Assembly (NCBI GenBank): GCA_022414725.1
Contig: CM039465.1
Location: forward strand, 20,358,690 to 20,422,689
DNA: 64,000 nucleotides
DNA from: Microglena sp. YARC
Taxonomy: Eukaryota > Chlorophyta > Chlorophyceae > Chlamydomonadales > Chlamydomonadaceae
Direction of reading: 5' to 3'
A model generated the notes under the pieces. That model saw only the letters and a list, made by a program, of their open reading frames with translations. It did no database searches and was not told the origin of the DNA. Shown piece by piece: positions 55,258 to 64,000 of this stretch (positions are counted from its first letter, which is position 1; every line of letters begins with the position of its first letter). The position numbers were made by a program, and so were the translations under genes.

Positions 55258-58200
55258 CAGGTAAGCCCTGTCCTATTCTCCTGCACCTCTAGGTTCTCAA
55301 ATGTGTGTAGTCCGAGCCTGTCTGAGGGTGTCTGGCATGTGGATTCTGGAGCTGGAATGTCCATCACAGGTGATAGATCTTTGTTCACTGTGTTTGATGT
55401 TCCACTGAATCTGCCATCAGTTCGATTTGGTGATGGTGTGGTTCAACGGGCAGTAGGTAAGGGATCCATTGAGTTATGTAGTGATTGGTTACCAACACCA
55501 ATCATTCTAACTAATGTTCTCTACATACCTCACTGTCCGGTGAACCTCCTGTCAGTAAATGCTGTGGCTCATTCTCTCCACTGCAAGATTTCTTTTGATA
55601 GTATTAGTTGCACTGCCACTCAGGGCTCTTCTATTCTCTGGTCCTTCCCTGCCTCCGGTGATGGTGTTTACAAGTTTGCATGTAGGCCTTGTTACACCAC
55701 CAGTGGCTGTTCGTTTGGTGCTGACAATTACCCAGCTTTTGCACTTGATGTTGATGAGGACGGTGGAGTTGTTATCCTACCACTCCTGAATGGCTGTGGC
55801 ATAGGCGGCTGGGTCACCCCGGCTATGATGCCATGCACAGACTTGTCAAGAAGGGTATGGTTAAGAACTTACCCCTCTCACTCAACCAGGTCCAAAAACT
55901 GGCTAAGATCCCTTGTGATGCTTGTCAAAAGGCTAAGGGCAAACGTCTCCCTTTTCCTAAAGCAAGCACTACTCCGATCAATGCACCTCTCCAACGCCTT
56001 CACTTGGACATCATGGGGCCAGTTCATATTAGAGGTCTGCGTGGGGAGTTTTATATTCTGTGCCTCACAGACCAACACTCTGGCTATGCTGAAGTGTTGT
56101 GCTTGAGGACCAGGGATGAAGCTCCCTTAGCAGTTCAGACTATCATCCTCAGATGGATGAATCAGCTGCACGGGTTTGCCTTTAAGTGCCTGAGGTCTGA
56201 CAGGGCTAAGGAGTTTATAGTAAAGTGGTTTGAGGATTGGCTGATATCGGTTGGGGCAGTGCATGAGTTATCTTTGGCATACACTGCACAGCAGAATGCA
56301 ACTGTGGAGAGGTACAATGGGGTCTTACAGTCTATAGCTAGGAGCATCCACCTGGAGTCTAAGCTAACTAAGTCTTTCTGGCCCTATGCCTTCCTAGCTG
56401 CGTGTTACCTTCGTAATCGCTTGCCCAATCAGGGAGATAAGACTCCTCATGAGCTTTTGAGTGGGGGTTCAGCCTGATGTGTCGATGTTGCGCGTGTTTG
56501 GATGCCCTTGCTACGTTACGTTAGTCAATGGGAAGAAGCGCAACAAGCTGGACGAAAGGGCGTTATCTGGTAGACTGGTTGGGTATTCCCTGGGGAGTAA
56601 GGGTTATTTTGTTTGGGTTCCTAAGTTGCGCCAGGTAGTAGAGAGTCGTGATGTACTTTTCTATGAGCAGTTTGATCATAACTGTATTCCTGGGCTATCT
56701 CCCTATGACGGGTCGCCGTATGTCTCTCGCATCCTTGCCGCTATCAACGGACATATGCCTGTGCCTACGGTTAATTCCCTTGACCCTTTGCTAACCCCAA
56801 TTGTCGACCGCTGCCCTGATCATGGGATGACCTTGCGTCCCAGGTCAGGGGCTGATGGTGCTGTATTGTGTGTGAAGGCACTGGGCGGGCGAGATTCTGC
56901 AGTTCTTTCAGATAAAATCTTAGCCGAATCGCAGGGGGTCGCCAGGCCCTCCTCTGCGCCACATTTCGTCGGTGAAGATTTAGGATTACGACAGCCTTCG
57001 ATCATAGTGGTACCTGGATCAGGTCCATTGACTAATAGTCGCCAACCTCCGACCACCTCGGATGGCTCGCGGGTGTCGTTCATTCAGACGCCTCCTGTCG
57101 TTCCTGGTGGATTACTCGGGTCAAGCCCATGTGATGATGTAGCCGTTGCCGATAGTGCAAGTGATGATCTGGAACACTGGTCGGGTTCCGATACTGCGTA
57201 TGGCTGGGGTGTTCCGGTCGACCAGGCTTCGTTGATATAGAGGCAAATAAGGCCGGCCCTGTTCAACCAGGCAGTAGTTCTGCACTGGGGGCTATACTAC
57301 CGGTTACTGCTGATACTGCTGATATCCCGCTGCTCATGTGCAAGTACACTGCTTGTACGTGGGAGCATACATTTCCACTTCCACTGAACTGACCTTCAAA
57401 GCTGCCATGCTTCCCACCAACCCTGACAGGGATCAATGGCTGCTTGCTATGAAGGATGAGATGGCGTCCCTACATGCCCATGGCACTTGGGCGCTCACTC
57501 CACTGCCTCCTAAACAGAGGGTCCTGTCTGGCAGGTGGTTATTTGTGAAGAAGGTTGGGGTTGATGGTTCTATTCGCTTCAAGGCACGTTTTGTGGTTCG
57601 TGGTTTTCTGCAGCGTCCTGGGTTGGATTTTCATAATGTATATGCCCCCGTTTCTTCTAAAGCAGGTCTGAGGGTGCTCCTGGCTGCCATCACTCATAGG
57701 AAGATGTTTGTTCGGCAGCTGGACATCAAGACTGCATTTCTGAATGCTCCCCTTGAACCTGGTCTGGACCTGTACTGCCACCAGCCTGAGGGCTTTAAGG
57801 TACTTGGTCCTAACGGTGTTCCCCTTGTGTGCAAGCTGATCAAGTCCCTTTATGGTTTGAAACAGGCGCCCAGGGCTTGGAGTATGGATGTCAAGCGGGT
57901 TTTGGTTGCACATGGTTTTATTATGTGCAAGGCGGAACCTGCTCTGTATTTTAGGAGGGATTATAATGGTGGGTGGAGCTATGTCCTAACCTATGTTGAT
58001 GATTTTATCTGTGCTTTTAGTGAGCTGGATAGGTATGTTTTGCTGATCAAGGCTATGGAGAAAGCTGGCTGGGAGGTCAAAGAGATGGGTGTGCCGGTTC
58101 AGTTCCTCTCCTTGGACATGGCTTGTACACTTGACTCTGACGGCAGGTGTTTCAGATCAACCTCTCCCAGCACTCCTACATTGTTGATCTGGTGGAGCAG

Positions 58201-58959
58201 TTTGGTCTGACTGCTGCTGCCAAGCCCAGGTTTGGTGCCCCATGGACAAGTCCACCGTCACTGACCCACCTGGAGAACCCCTGTCCTCTAATAGCCAGTA
58301 CCTCTCTCTTGTTGGTGCTTTGCTATACCTGGCTACTTGCACCAGGCCTGATATTGCCTTTGCTGTGAGCTACCTGTCCAGGTTTTCTGCTCACCCTACC
58401 GTCCCCCTGTGGGGGCAGCCAAGCGTTTGCTTTTGTATTTGAGGTCACATTCCCACCTGGGACTCACTTACACACACAGCCCTGATTTCTCTTTTACTGT
58501 CTTTAGTGACTCATCCTTTGCTGATAATGGGTCTGACAGGAGATCTCAGACTGGCTTTGCTGTCCTGGCTGGAGGGTGCATAGTGAACTGGATGAGCAAG
58601 AGGCAGCCTACAGTTGCCATTAGCTCTTGTGAGGCTGAGTATCAGGCCCTGTCTCAGGCTGCCAGGAGGTGCAATGGTTGAAGAAGTTGAGGGTGTATCT
58701 GGGTCTGCCTTGTGATTTAGTTACCATTCAGGGTGACAACATAGGGTCTCTGAGATGGGCCAATGACTGGCAGCTCCTCCCTCGCAGCAAGCACATTGAT
58801 GTTATTCATCACTACATCAAGGAGCTGGTGGAGGACGGTTCACTAGATGTTGCCTATGTTAACACCAAGGACAACTGTGCTGACCCCTTCACCAAGCCCC
58901 TTGATCCTGCTGTGTTATGGAGGTTTATGCGGATGCTTGGGATGACCGCTTCTTCTTAG
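55258..58959 (+). CDS. pol of element A: protease, integrase, RT, RNase H (frameshifted)
   Basis: Continues in the gag frame after the TAG at 55255. Protease: GVWHVDSGAGMSITGD. Integrase: CDACQKAKGKRLPF, HLDIMGP, CLRSDRAKEF and NATVERYNG, then RVFGCPCYVTL. RT: LPTNPDRDQWLLAMKDEM, VRQLDIKTAFLNAPLEPG, LYGLKQAPRAW, YVDDFICAF. RNase H: FSDSSFADNGSDRRSQTG, SSCEAEYQALSQAA, RSKHIDVIHHYIKEL, ending MTASS stop. Breaks near 55790, 56465, 57225, 58150, 58245, 58410 and 58670 are mostly single bases in short homopolymers. Catalytic residues for every domain are present. Confidence 0.88.
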
Positions 58960-59280
58960 GGTATATAATTTTTTTTTTTGTTACATCGGTTTCTTTGGTT
59001 ATCATTGTATGGCATTAGGTTCCTATTCCCGGATCGGGTTTTCTATACCGTTGTTACCCCATCTTTGATATTCGGTTTTCATCCTTTTCTAACTTGGCAA
59101 ATTTTGGTTTTTGCCGTGTTTCATTCCTTCCTATAAACCTTTGGGTTTCCATTTGAAGTTCTCTCGAATTTTCGGAGTTTTTTTTTTTTTTTTTTTTTTC
59201 AATCTGTTACATATAGTTCTATGTCACCAGTGCCATAGGTGGAGAAGTAGTATTGTATGTCACCTGTGTCATAGGTGGAG

Positions 59281-59582
59281 TGTCAGCATGAATTGCGGTG
59301 CTCTCACGCGTTTTATGACTTGGTGACTACTTATGTACTTCCTTAGAACTATCGGTCCTGACAGTACTATGTCAGCTTACTGTTGACTGCGTCATCGGTT
59401 CTTCTGACACGCGCTGTCTAACCTGTACCCTGATCAAGTTCCAGGCTACCGCCCCCCTTTCCTCCGCTGGTGTCCCTTTATGGTTCCACTATCTTTTGTA
59501 ATATTGATTCTCGTCTCCGCATTTATAGATTGGCGTGCTGCACACACTAAGTCCACTCTCCGGAGTGTTATCCAAGCTGATA
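59281..59582 (+). repeat. 3' LTR of element A
   Basis: 302 bp, TGTCAGCATG...AGCTGATA, preceded by the purine tract AGGTGGAG (59273-59280). It differs from the 5' LTR at one position (ctgatcaagtt against ctgatcaggtt). Confidence 0.92.
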
Positions 59583-59591
59583 GATACTTGT

Positions 59592-60788
59592 CAGCAGTTT
59601 TCTGGTTCCTAATCTGACGAGGGGGGGAGCCAGTGGTGGCTGCAGAGGTGGAGGCTCCTTGGTTGTAGAGACCTCTGGAGTGGGGTGGTGAGCTGGATTT
59701 TGGCCTGCTGGAGCAGTTGTTCCTCACATGCCCCTTTCCTCCACAGTTGTGGCAGATCAGGCCGTCGTGATTGACGTAGGCAGCCATCTCATCCTGTGGG
59801 GCAGAAGGAGTGAGTCCAGCAAAAGTAGAAGCGGGCAGGTTGTTGACCTGGGCGTACTGGGTCAGGGAGGCAGTCAGGGTCACGAAATCGTGCACAGCAG
59901 AGTTGTGGAATGAGGCCATAAAACCTTGGAATTCTGGCCTGGATGCCAGTCCTCCAACCACGAACTTGTTGAAGCACCCCATGGTCATCATGGGCACTCC
60001 ATCGATCTGGGGGGGCCATGAAGTAGAGGTCCTGGCACCGGTTGATGTAGGGAATGATAGACTCGTCGGGCCCCATCATTACACTGGTGAGACCCTTAAG
60101 AGCAGTGTGATCCATGTTCCTGTTGAGTCCTCCATACTGGATTCTGAGAATGCGGAGGGTCTTGATGGCTGTGTTGGTCTGTCTCGTCAGGGACAAGGAG
60201 ATGGACTGCGAAAGGCAGGAGTGGATGAGAGAGAGCGCCTTGAAGTTGACAGACAGAGTGATCACAGTCGGTGGCGCCGCAGGGGGCACTATGAATTAAA
60301 CTCGATTCTACTAGCTAGTACATTTTGTTGCACCCATCGTATAGTGAAAAAGTACTACCCCCCTCGTACTTTTTTAGGAATGTCGATCCAGACGTTTTGC
60401 GATCGTTTTACTATACCCCAGGACCAAAGTACGATACCCTTCATTTGGAATTCGCCCGTACACCATTATACTACCCCCCTTATCCCATTGTACGATACCC
60501 ACCCCAGAAATATACCTGGATTGTAGTAGAATGTTTACCTCTGAATTATACCCGGATTCTAGGAGAAGTTTTATTACCGGGCGGTTGACCATCAGCTGCA
60601 GCGACCGCAGCGGGTTGTTTTTCTGGGAAGTCGTAAGCGTTTTCACCGTTTGCGGGTATGTCCAGTTGAGCCATCCTGCGGATGATTATTCCACCAGGCA
60701 TTGCTAGGATGGTCCAGCAGATGAGTTCATACCATTGGGGAAAGTTCTCCCCTCCTTTATAGACGTATGGCTTTAAATGACGATCCAT
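59592..60788 (-). pseudogene. outer retroelement E, gag with canonical zinc knuckle
   Basis: Minus strand. Start MDRHLKPYVYKGGENFPQWY (60788) resembles the N-terminal part of copia-type Gag. After a roughly 290-bp insertion it continues LTSVMMGPDESIIPYINRCQ, MGCFNKFVVGGLASRPEFQG and the knuckle CHNCGGKGHVRNNC (CX2CX4HX4C, near 59730). It runs to RNQKTADK at the junction with element D/A. A frameshift near 60010 separates the middle. No pol is seen in the window, so this is a different, older element. Confidence 0.65.
60300..60590. mobile_element. ~290-bp insertion in gag of element E
   Basis: The E gag frame is broken between 60590 and 60300 by an AT-rich segment with repeated gtacgatacccac, ttatactacccccc and aatatacctggatt words. 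No terminal repeats are clear and there is no coding capacity. Confidence 0.4.
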
Positions 60789-60839
60789 AGTGGTAAGGAA
60801 CGAGTGGAGCTGGGGGTGAAGGGACTGGTGGATCTGGCT

Positions 60840-61585
60840 TGGCCTGGGGTGGGGTGGGGTGGGGTGGGGGAGGGGGGTGGGGGTGGGGGTGGGGGGAGGA
60901 GGGCGTGGAGTTGGGAACTGAAGATTGTCGAGCCTTCAGGTGCGATGACAACGGCGCCGCACGGCGATGTCAAAGTTCGGTAGCTGTGGTGCTACCTGGC
61001 GCTTCCAGATGGTAGAGTCGTCCTTCAGTTGTCTTGTTGTCTAGGGGGTCGGTCTCGCAAATGGACAATACGCGCAGCCACTGCGGTATTTTAAAGTCTT
61101 GTGTGTATTAAGTGGCGAACTGCAGGCGTAGTTAGCTGCTAAGCTCACCTACTTCTCAACTACAGGATTCTTGGTCTCGGCAAGAAGCAGGGAAATTGAG
61201 TGCGCGCCGCGGGGCGCAGACGATCCAGACAGAGTCTTAGGTTTAGCGTTGATGAGGCCCACGACCTTTTGTGTTCCTTGCTTCTTGTAGACAATGGGGC
61301 AGAGGCACGAGAGGCAATGTCACTGTCTTTACAACATGTGATAAGATAAAGGCAACGACGAGCTTGCCAGAATATATGGTTGCCGGAGCCGGCGGCCTCA
61401 GGGCCACCGGAGCTACAATCAACACGCCCTAACTGGCTGACGGTATCAGCCTGCTAGCTGGCTGTTGGTCTAGAGTCGCTGACCTGGTTGGTCTTTACTC
61501 ACACGGAGTCAGCATGGTACACCATAAGATGTGTACCATAACGTTACCAGGGCGATCATCAGTTCGCTTCGTATCGCACGATAGC
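60840..61585. other. upstream of element E; no gene seen
   Basis: Contains a GGGTGGGGTGGGG run (60845-60900) and otherwise unique DNA. It could include the LTR or leader of element E, but no second copy is in the window to prove it. Confidence 0.35.
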
Positions 61586-61952
61586 TGTCAGCATGAATTG
61601 CGGTGCTCTCACGCGTTTTATGACTTGGTGACTACTTATGTACTTCCTTAGAACTATCGGCTCTGCCAGTACTGTGCCAGCTTCCCGTAGACTGTGTCAT
61701 CCTTCATGACTCAGTGACAGCTTCCTGTTGGCTGCGTCACCGGTCTCACTAACACGCGCTGTATTGCCTGTGCCCGGCTTAAGATTCCTGGCTTAGGTTC
61801 TAGTCAGGTTACAGGCACCCGCCTCTCCCACCGCTGGTGTCCTTTGGCGTCCGCCTGTCCTTGTAATGCTATTCTCGTCTCCGTGTATAGATTGGCGCGT
61901 CTGTTCCGCTGCAACATCTCTGTCCACTCTACGGAATGTATTCTAGCTGATA
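61586..61952 (+). repeat. 5' LTR of copia element C (367 bp)
   Basis: Starts TGTCAGCATGAATTGCGG and ends CTAGCTGATA, followed by GGTTACGGGTTCC as the probable primer-binding region. The five bases before it are ATAGC; the matching right flank lies outside the window. Confidence 0.9.
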
Positions 61953-61987
61953 GGTTACGGGTTCCTCATTTCTACCACTGCTATTCA

Positions 61988-64000
61988 ATGCAACTTCCGC
62001 GAGGGCCTGCTGCCGGCTTTGAGAAACTCACTGATAAAAATGGTGTTTCTTGGTCGCGCGGCATTCGCAGCACCATCGTTAGCAATGGCTGCGACCTTAT
62101 CCTTCCTCCGGAGGTTAGGGTTCCTACTGATTGGCTTGATGATTGCGCGCCAGCGGCCTCTGCTGCCGGAGAGGAGTCTCCTTCCGCCATCGTGGAAGCC
62201 ACCCCCCCCAGTTATTCCTCCATCTTTCCGATTCCTTCTCCTTATGTTCAACGCCTCTCTCCTGAGGTTGAGGACGTTCTAATGAATCTTTGCTGTGTCC
62301 AGACACAGTCCATTCAGTATTCTTCGGGTCCTGTGCCGCCAACTGCCCAGTTCTGGGGTGGCTGCCAATCTGATGATTACCTGACTGAAGATGAGGAGGA
62401 CTTCAACCGTTCTGACTCTGATGATTTGAAGAGTGCTACGAGTGGCGACTACGGTGGAGTGACTCCGACTGCTGCTACCAGGGTCTTTGAGACTTCTACA
62501 GTTTCGCCTGTGTATGAGCCTGCTCCTCAGTCGGCGCCTCTGCCTGCACCTACGCCAGCGCCTCAGCATGCACCTCTGCTTGCGCCTCCTCCACCGGTCC
62601 ACCCGGAGGTGGCCAAGCCGTCTTTGCTGCAAAGCTCTGCGTCCTTCACCACCACCAACCCTATGGAGCGAGGCCTTCCTGGCTACAACACTCATGCTCG
62701 AGAAGCTGCTGCCACGGCTGTCCGCACATCTGCTGCTGGCACTTCGCGGGAGCCCCCTCCGCCACCGCCTGTGGATCTGCCTCCTCCTTCGATCCCACGC
62801 CCTCCAGTCTTGACTTCGCGGTCTCGCGATTCTTGGGAGCATCTACTCTCTGGTGGACCTCCTCCTAATCTACAGCTGCGGGACTTCCGTCTTGTCCGCC
62901 GAGCTCAATCCGAGCTTGGATCTTTGGATGGCATCTTGTACGGTAGGCTGGATTATAAGGCCACTCAGGCCAATGTTGATCTCAAGGGTCGTGTTCGGCG
63001 TGTGATGGCATTCACTGAGCTAGGTCTCAAGTGCCGGTCTTTTCTAGGGCCTGTTCCGGAAGGGATTAGATATCCTCCTGCTCTTGGGGTTACGTTTGGT
63101 GGTGTAGGGCGTAGGAATGCTGATTTGAAGGGTTACCAGTGGTTGAAGGTTCCTCGCCCTCTCTGTCCTGTTAGGCCTGATTTCGAACTGGAAGTGAGTT
63201 TTGCGCGGTCCCTGCCTGATGTTAGGAACATAGATGACCAGCGCGCGTATGACGCTGGTCTTGCGGCTGAGTATTTCCTGGAGGTTCGTAAGTCTTTGGC
63301 ACCCCTGACCCCTGCTCCTGCTGCTGGAACTTCGGCCTCTCATGGTGAGTCTCGTGTAGATCCTGCACTGTTGGGTTTTAGTGCCCTGCCCCTGGACCGT
63401 CAGGAGTTCATGTGTTTGACCATGATGCTTGCTAACATGACGGATGCGATGGTCAAGGTGTATCAGGATTTCGCCACTCCTCGGGATATCTTGATCGATA
63501 TCCGGAGGAAGGAGTCTGATGCCCTTGCCGCTCGTGTCCCTCTCATGCTCATCGAGCTTCAAGGTGCATCCATGAGCCATTCTGAACGTGTGGATGATTT
63601 CTTTCGCATGGTCCGCGGTCTGTGCACTGACCTCCGCAGTGCTGGGTATCCACAGACTCAGCGTCATGCCATGAACACTATCGTTCAGGGTATTCGTCTT
63701 CCTCGCTTCGACTCCCTGCGGATCGAATTTGGTACGTTGCTGTACCTATCGAAGCCTGTTGATTACTGGACCTGTCTTGCAGAGTATAGGTCGTTAGATT
63801 TCTTGAATGTGTCGCTCCCCAAGTCGGACTCCAGGCATCCTGGTTGGTCCCGGGACACTCCCCAAGTCCCTGCCAATGCTGCTTTCCAGCGTGGGCGGGG
63901 ACCTGGTGCTCAGGGTTCCGGGTCTACCAAGCGATACCTGGATTGCGCTTGGGGACCTTGTCCTCACAAGAGAACCCACTCGGAGGACCGCTGCTGGACG
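61988..64000 (+). CDS. intact gag of copia element C (open, runs off the window)
   Basis: An uninterrupted frame of 671 codons from ATG at 61988 to the window edge, in contrast to the broken gag of A, B and D. It starts MQLPRGPAAGFEKLTDKNG. Segments: acidic region (DDYLTEDEEDFNRSDSDD, about residues 125-145), Pro-rich linker (REPPPPPPVDLPPPS), a conserved block GYNTHAREAAATAV, LGLKCRSFLGPVPEGIRYPP, capsid-like part (FATPRDILIDIRRKESDALA, LCTDLRSAGYPQTQRHAM) and, just before the edge, CAWGPCPHKRTHSEDRCW. The knuckle spacing is CX4CX5HX4C. Likely an active or recently active copy. The minus-strand frames opposite it are shadows. Confidence 0.9.
   Translation, partial: MQLPRGPAAGFEKLTDKNGVSWSRGIRSTIVSNGCDLILPPEVRVPTDWLDDCAPAASAAGEESPSAIVEATPPSYSSIFPIPSPYVQRLSPEVEDVLMNLCCVQTQSIQYSSGPVPPTAQFWGGCQSDDYLTEDEEDFNRSDSDDLKSATSGDYGGVTPTAATRVFETSTVSPVYEPAPQSAPLPAPTPAPQHAPLLAPPPPVHPEVAKPSLLQSSASFTTTNPMERGLPGYNTHAREAAATAVRTSAAGTSREPPPPPPVDLPPPSIPRPPVLTSRSRDSWEHLLSGGPPPNLQLRDFRLVRRAQSELGSLDGILYGRLDYKATQANVDLKGRVRRVMAFTELGLKCRSFLGPVPEGIRYPPALGVTFGGVGRRNADLKGYQWLKVPRPLCPVRPDFELEVSFARSLPDVRNIDDQRAYDAGLAAEYFLEVRKSLAPLTPAPAAGTSASHGESRVDPALLGFSALPLDRQEFMCLTMMLANMTDAMVKVYQDFATPRDILIDIRRKESDALAARVPLMLIELQGASMSHSERVDDFFRMVRGLCTDLRSAGYPQTQRHAMNTIVQGIRLPRFDSLRIEFGTLLYLSKPVDYWTCLAEYRSLDFLNVSLPKSDSRHPGWSRDTPQVPANAAFQRGRGPGAQGSGSTKRYLDCAWGPCPHKRTHSEDRCWT

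Larger units (their letters stand above)
45836..59582 (+). mobile_element. Ty1/copia-type LTR retrotransposon A, complete, split by element B
   Basis: Plus-strand element with 302-bp LTRs at 45836-46137 and 59281-59582 that differ at one position I can see, implying a recent insertion. Target duplication GATAC flanks it (45831-45835 and 59583-59587). Without element B it is about 6.85 kb. Order is LTR, gag, protease, integrase, RT, RNase H, purine tract, LTR, so the integrase precedes RT as in copia. Several one-base frame breaks lie at homopolymers. Confidence 0.92.

Noticed and set aside
62279..63667. Minus-strand frames of 187 and 207 codons opposite element C gag
   Set aside because: Shadows of the intact plus-strand gag; Arg-rich composition is typical of antisense frames.

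Overview
The window is nuclear DNA of a photosynthetic eukaryote, most likely a green alga. The evidence is a seven-exon gene for sedoheptulose-1,7-bisphosphatase (a Calvin-cycle enzyme) with an N-terminal extension like a chloroplast transit peptide, GT-AG introns throughout, and a second small gene with a transit-peptide-like start. The very high load of tandem repeats, poly-C/poly-G tracts and retroelements would fit a repeat-rich prasinophyte such as a Pyramimonadales relative, but the species is a guess.

Layout. 1-6.6 kb: SBPase on the minus strand, seven exons, 391 aa. 8.6-18.6 kb: a minus-strand gene for a NEMP/DUF2215 nuclear-envelope membrane protein; at least six exons are placed, spread over 10 kb of repeat-filled introns. 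18.9-25.8 kb: a divergent plus-strand four-exon gene for a 149-aa, probably plastid-targeted, single-pass membrane protein of unknown function. 25.8-31.4 kb: intergenic repeats and a LINE 3' fragment. 31.4-35.7 kb: a minus-strand three-exon NAT9-type GNAT acetyltransferase, 199 aa. 36.3-43.2 kb: a decayed, 5'-truncated LINE (RT, an extra domain, RNase H, C-terminal zinc finger) split by a 1.4 kb insertion. 44.7-60.8 kb: a nest of LTR retroelements. An outer minus-strand gag is split by a truncated copia element D, then by full copia element A (plus strand), which is itself split by full copia element B (minus strand); three 5-bp target duplications support this order. 61.6-64 kb: the 5' LTR and an intact, open gag of a fourth copia element, running off the window.

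The host genes are unrelated single-copy housekeeping functions (carbon fixation, nuclear envelope, protein acetylation) and do not form a pathway. What links them is intron structure: in three of the four, an exon-intron boundary, including its splice site, has been copied into tandem arrays inside the neighbouring intron. The copia family also has unusual features seen in several copies: LTR ends T(G/A)...TA, a CX4CX5HX4C Gag knuckle, and an in-frame TAG between gag and pol in element A.
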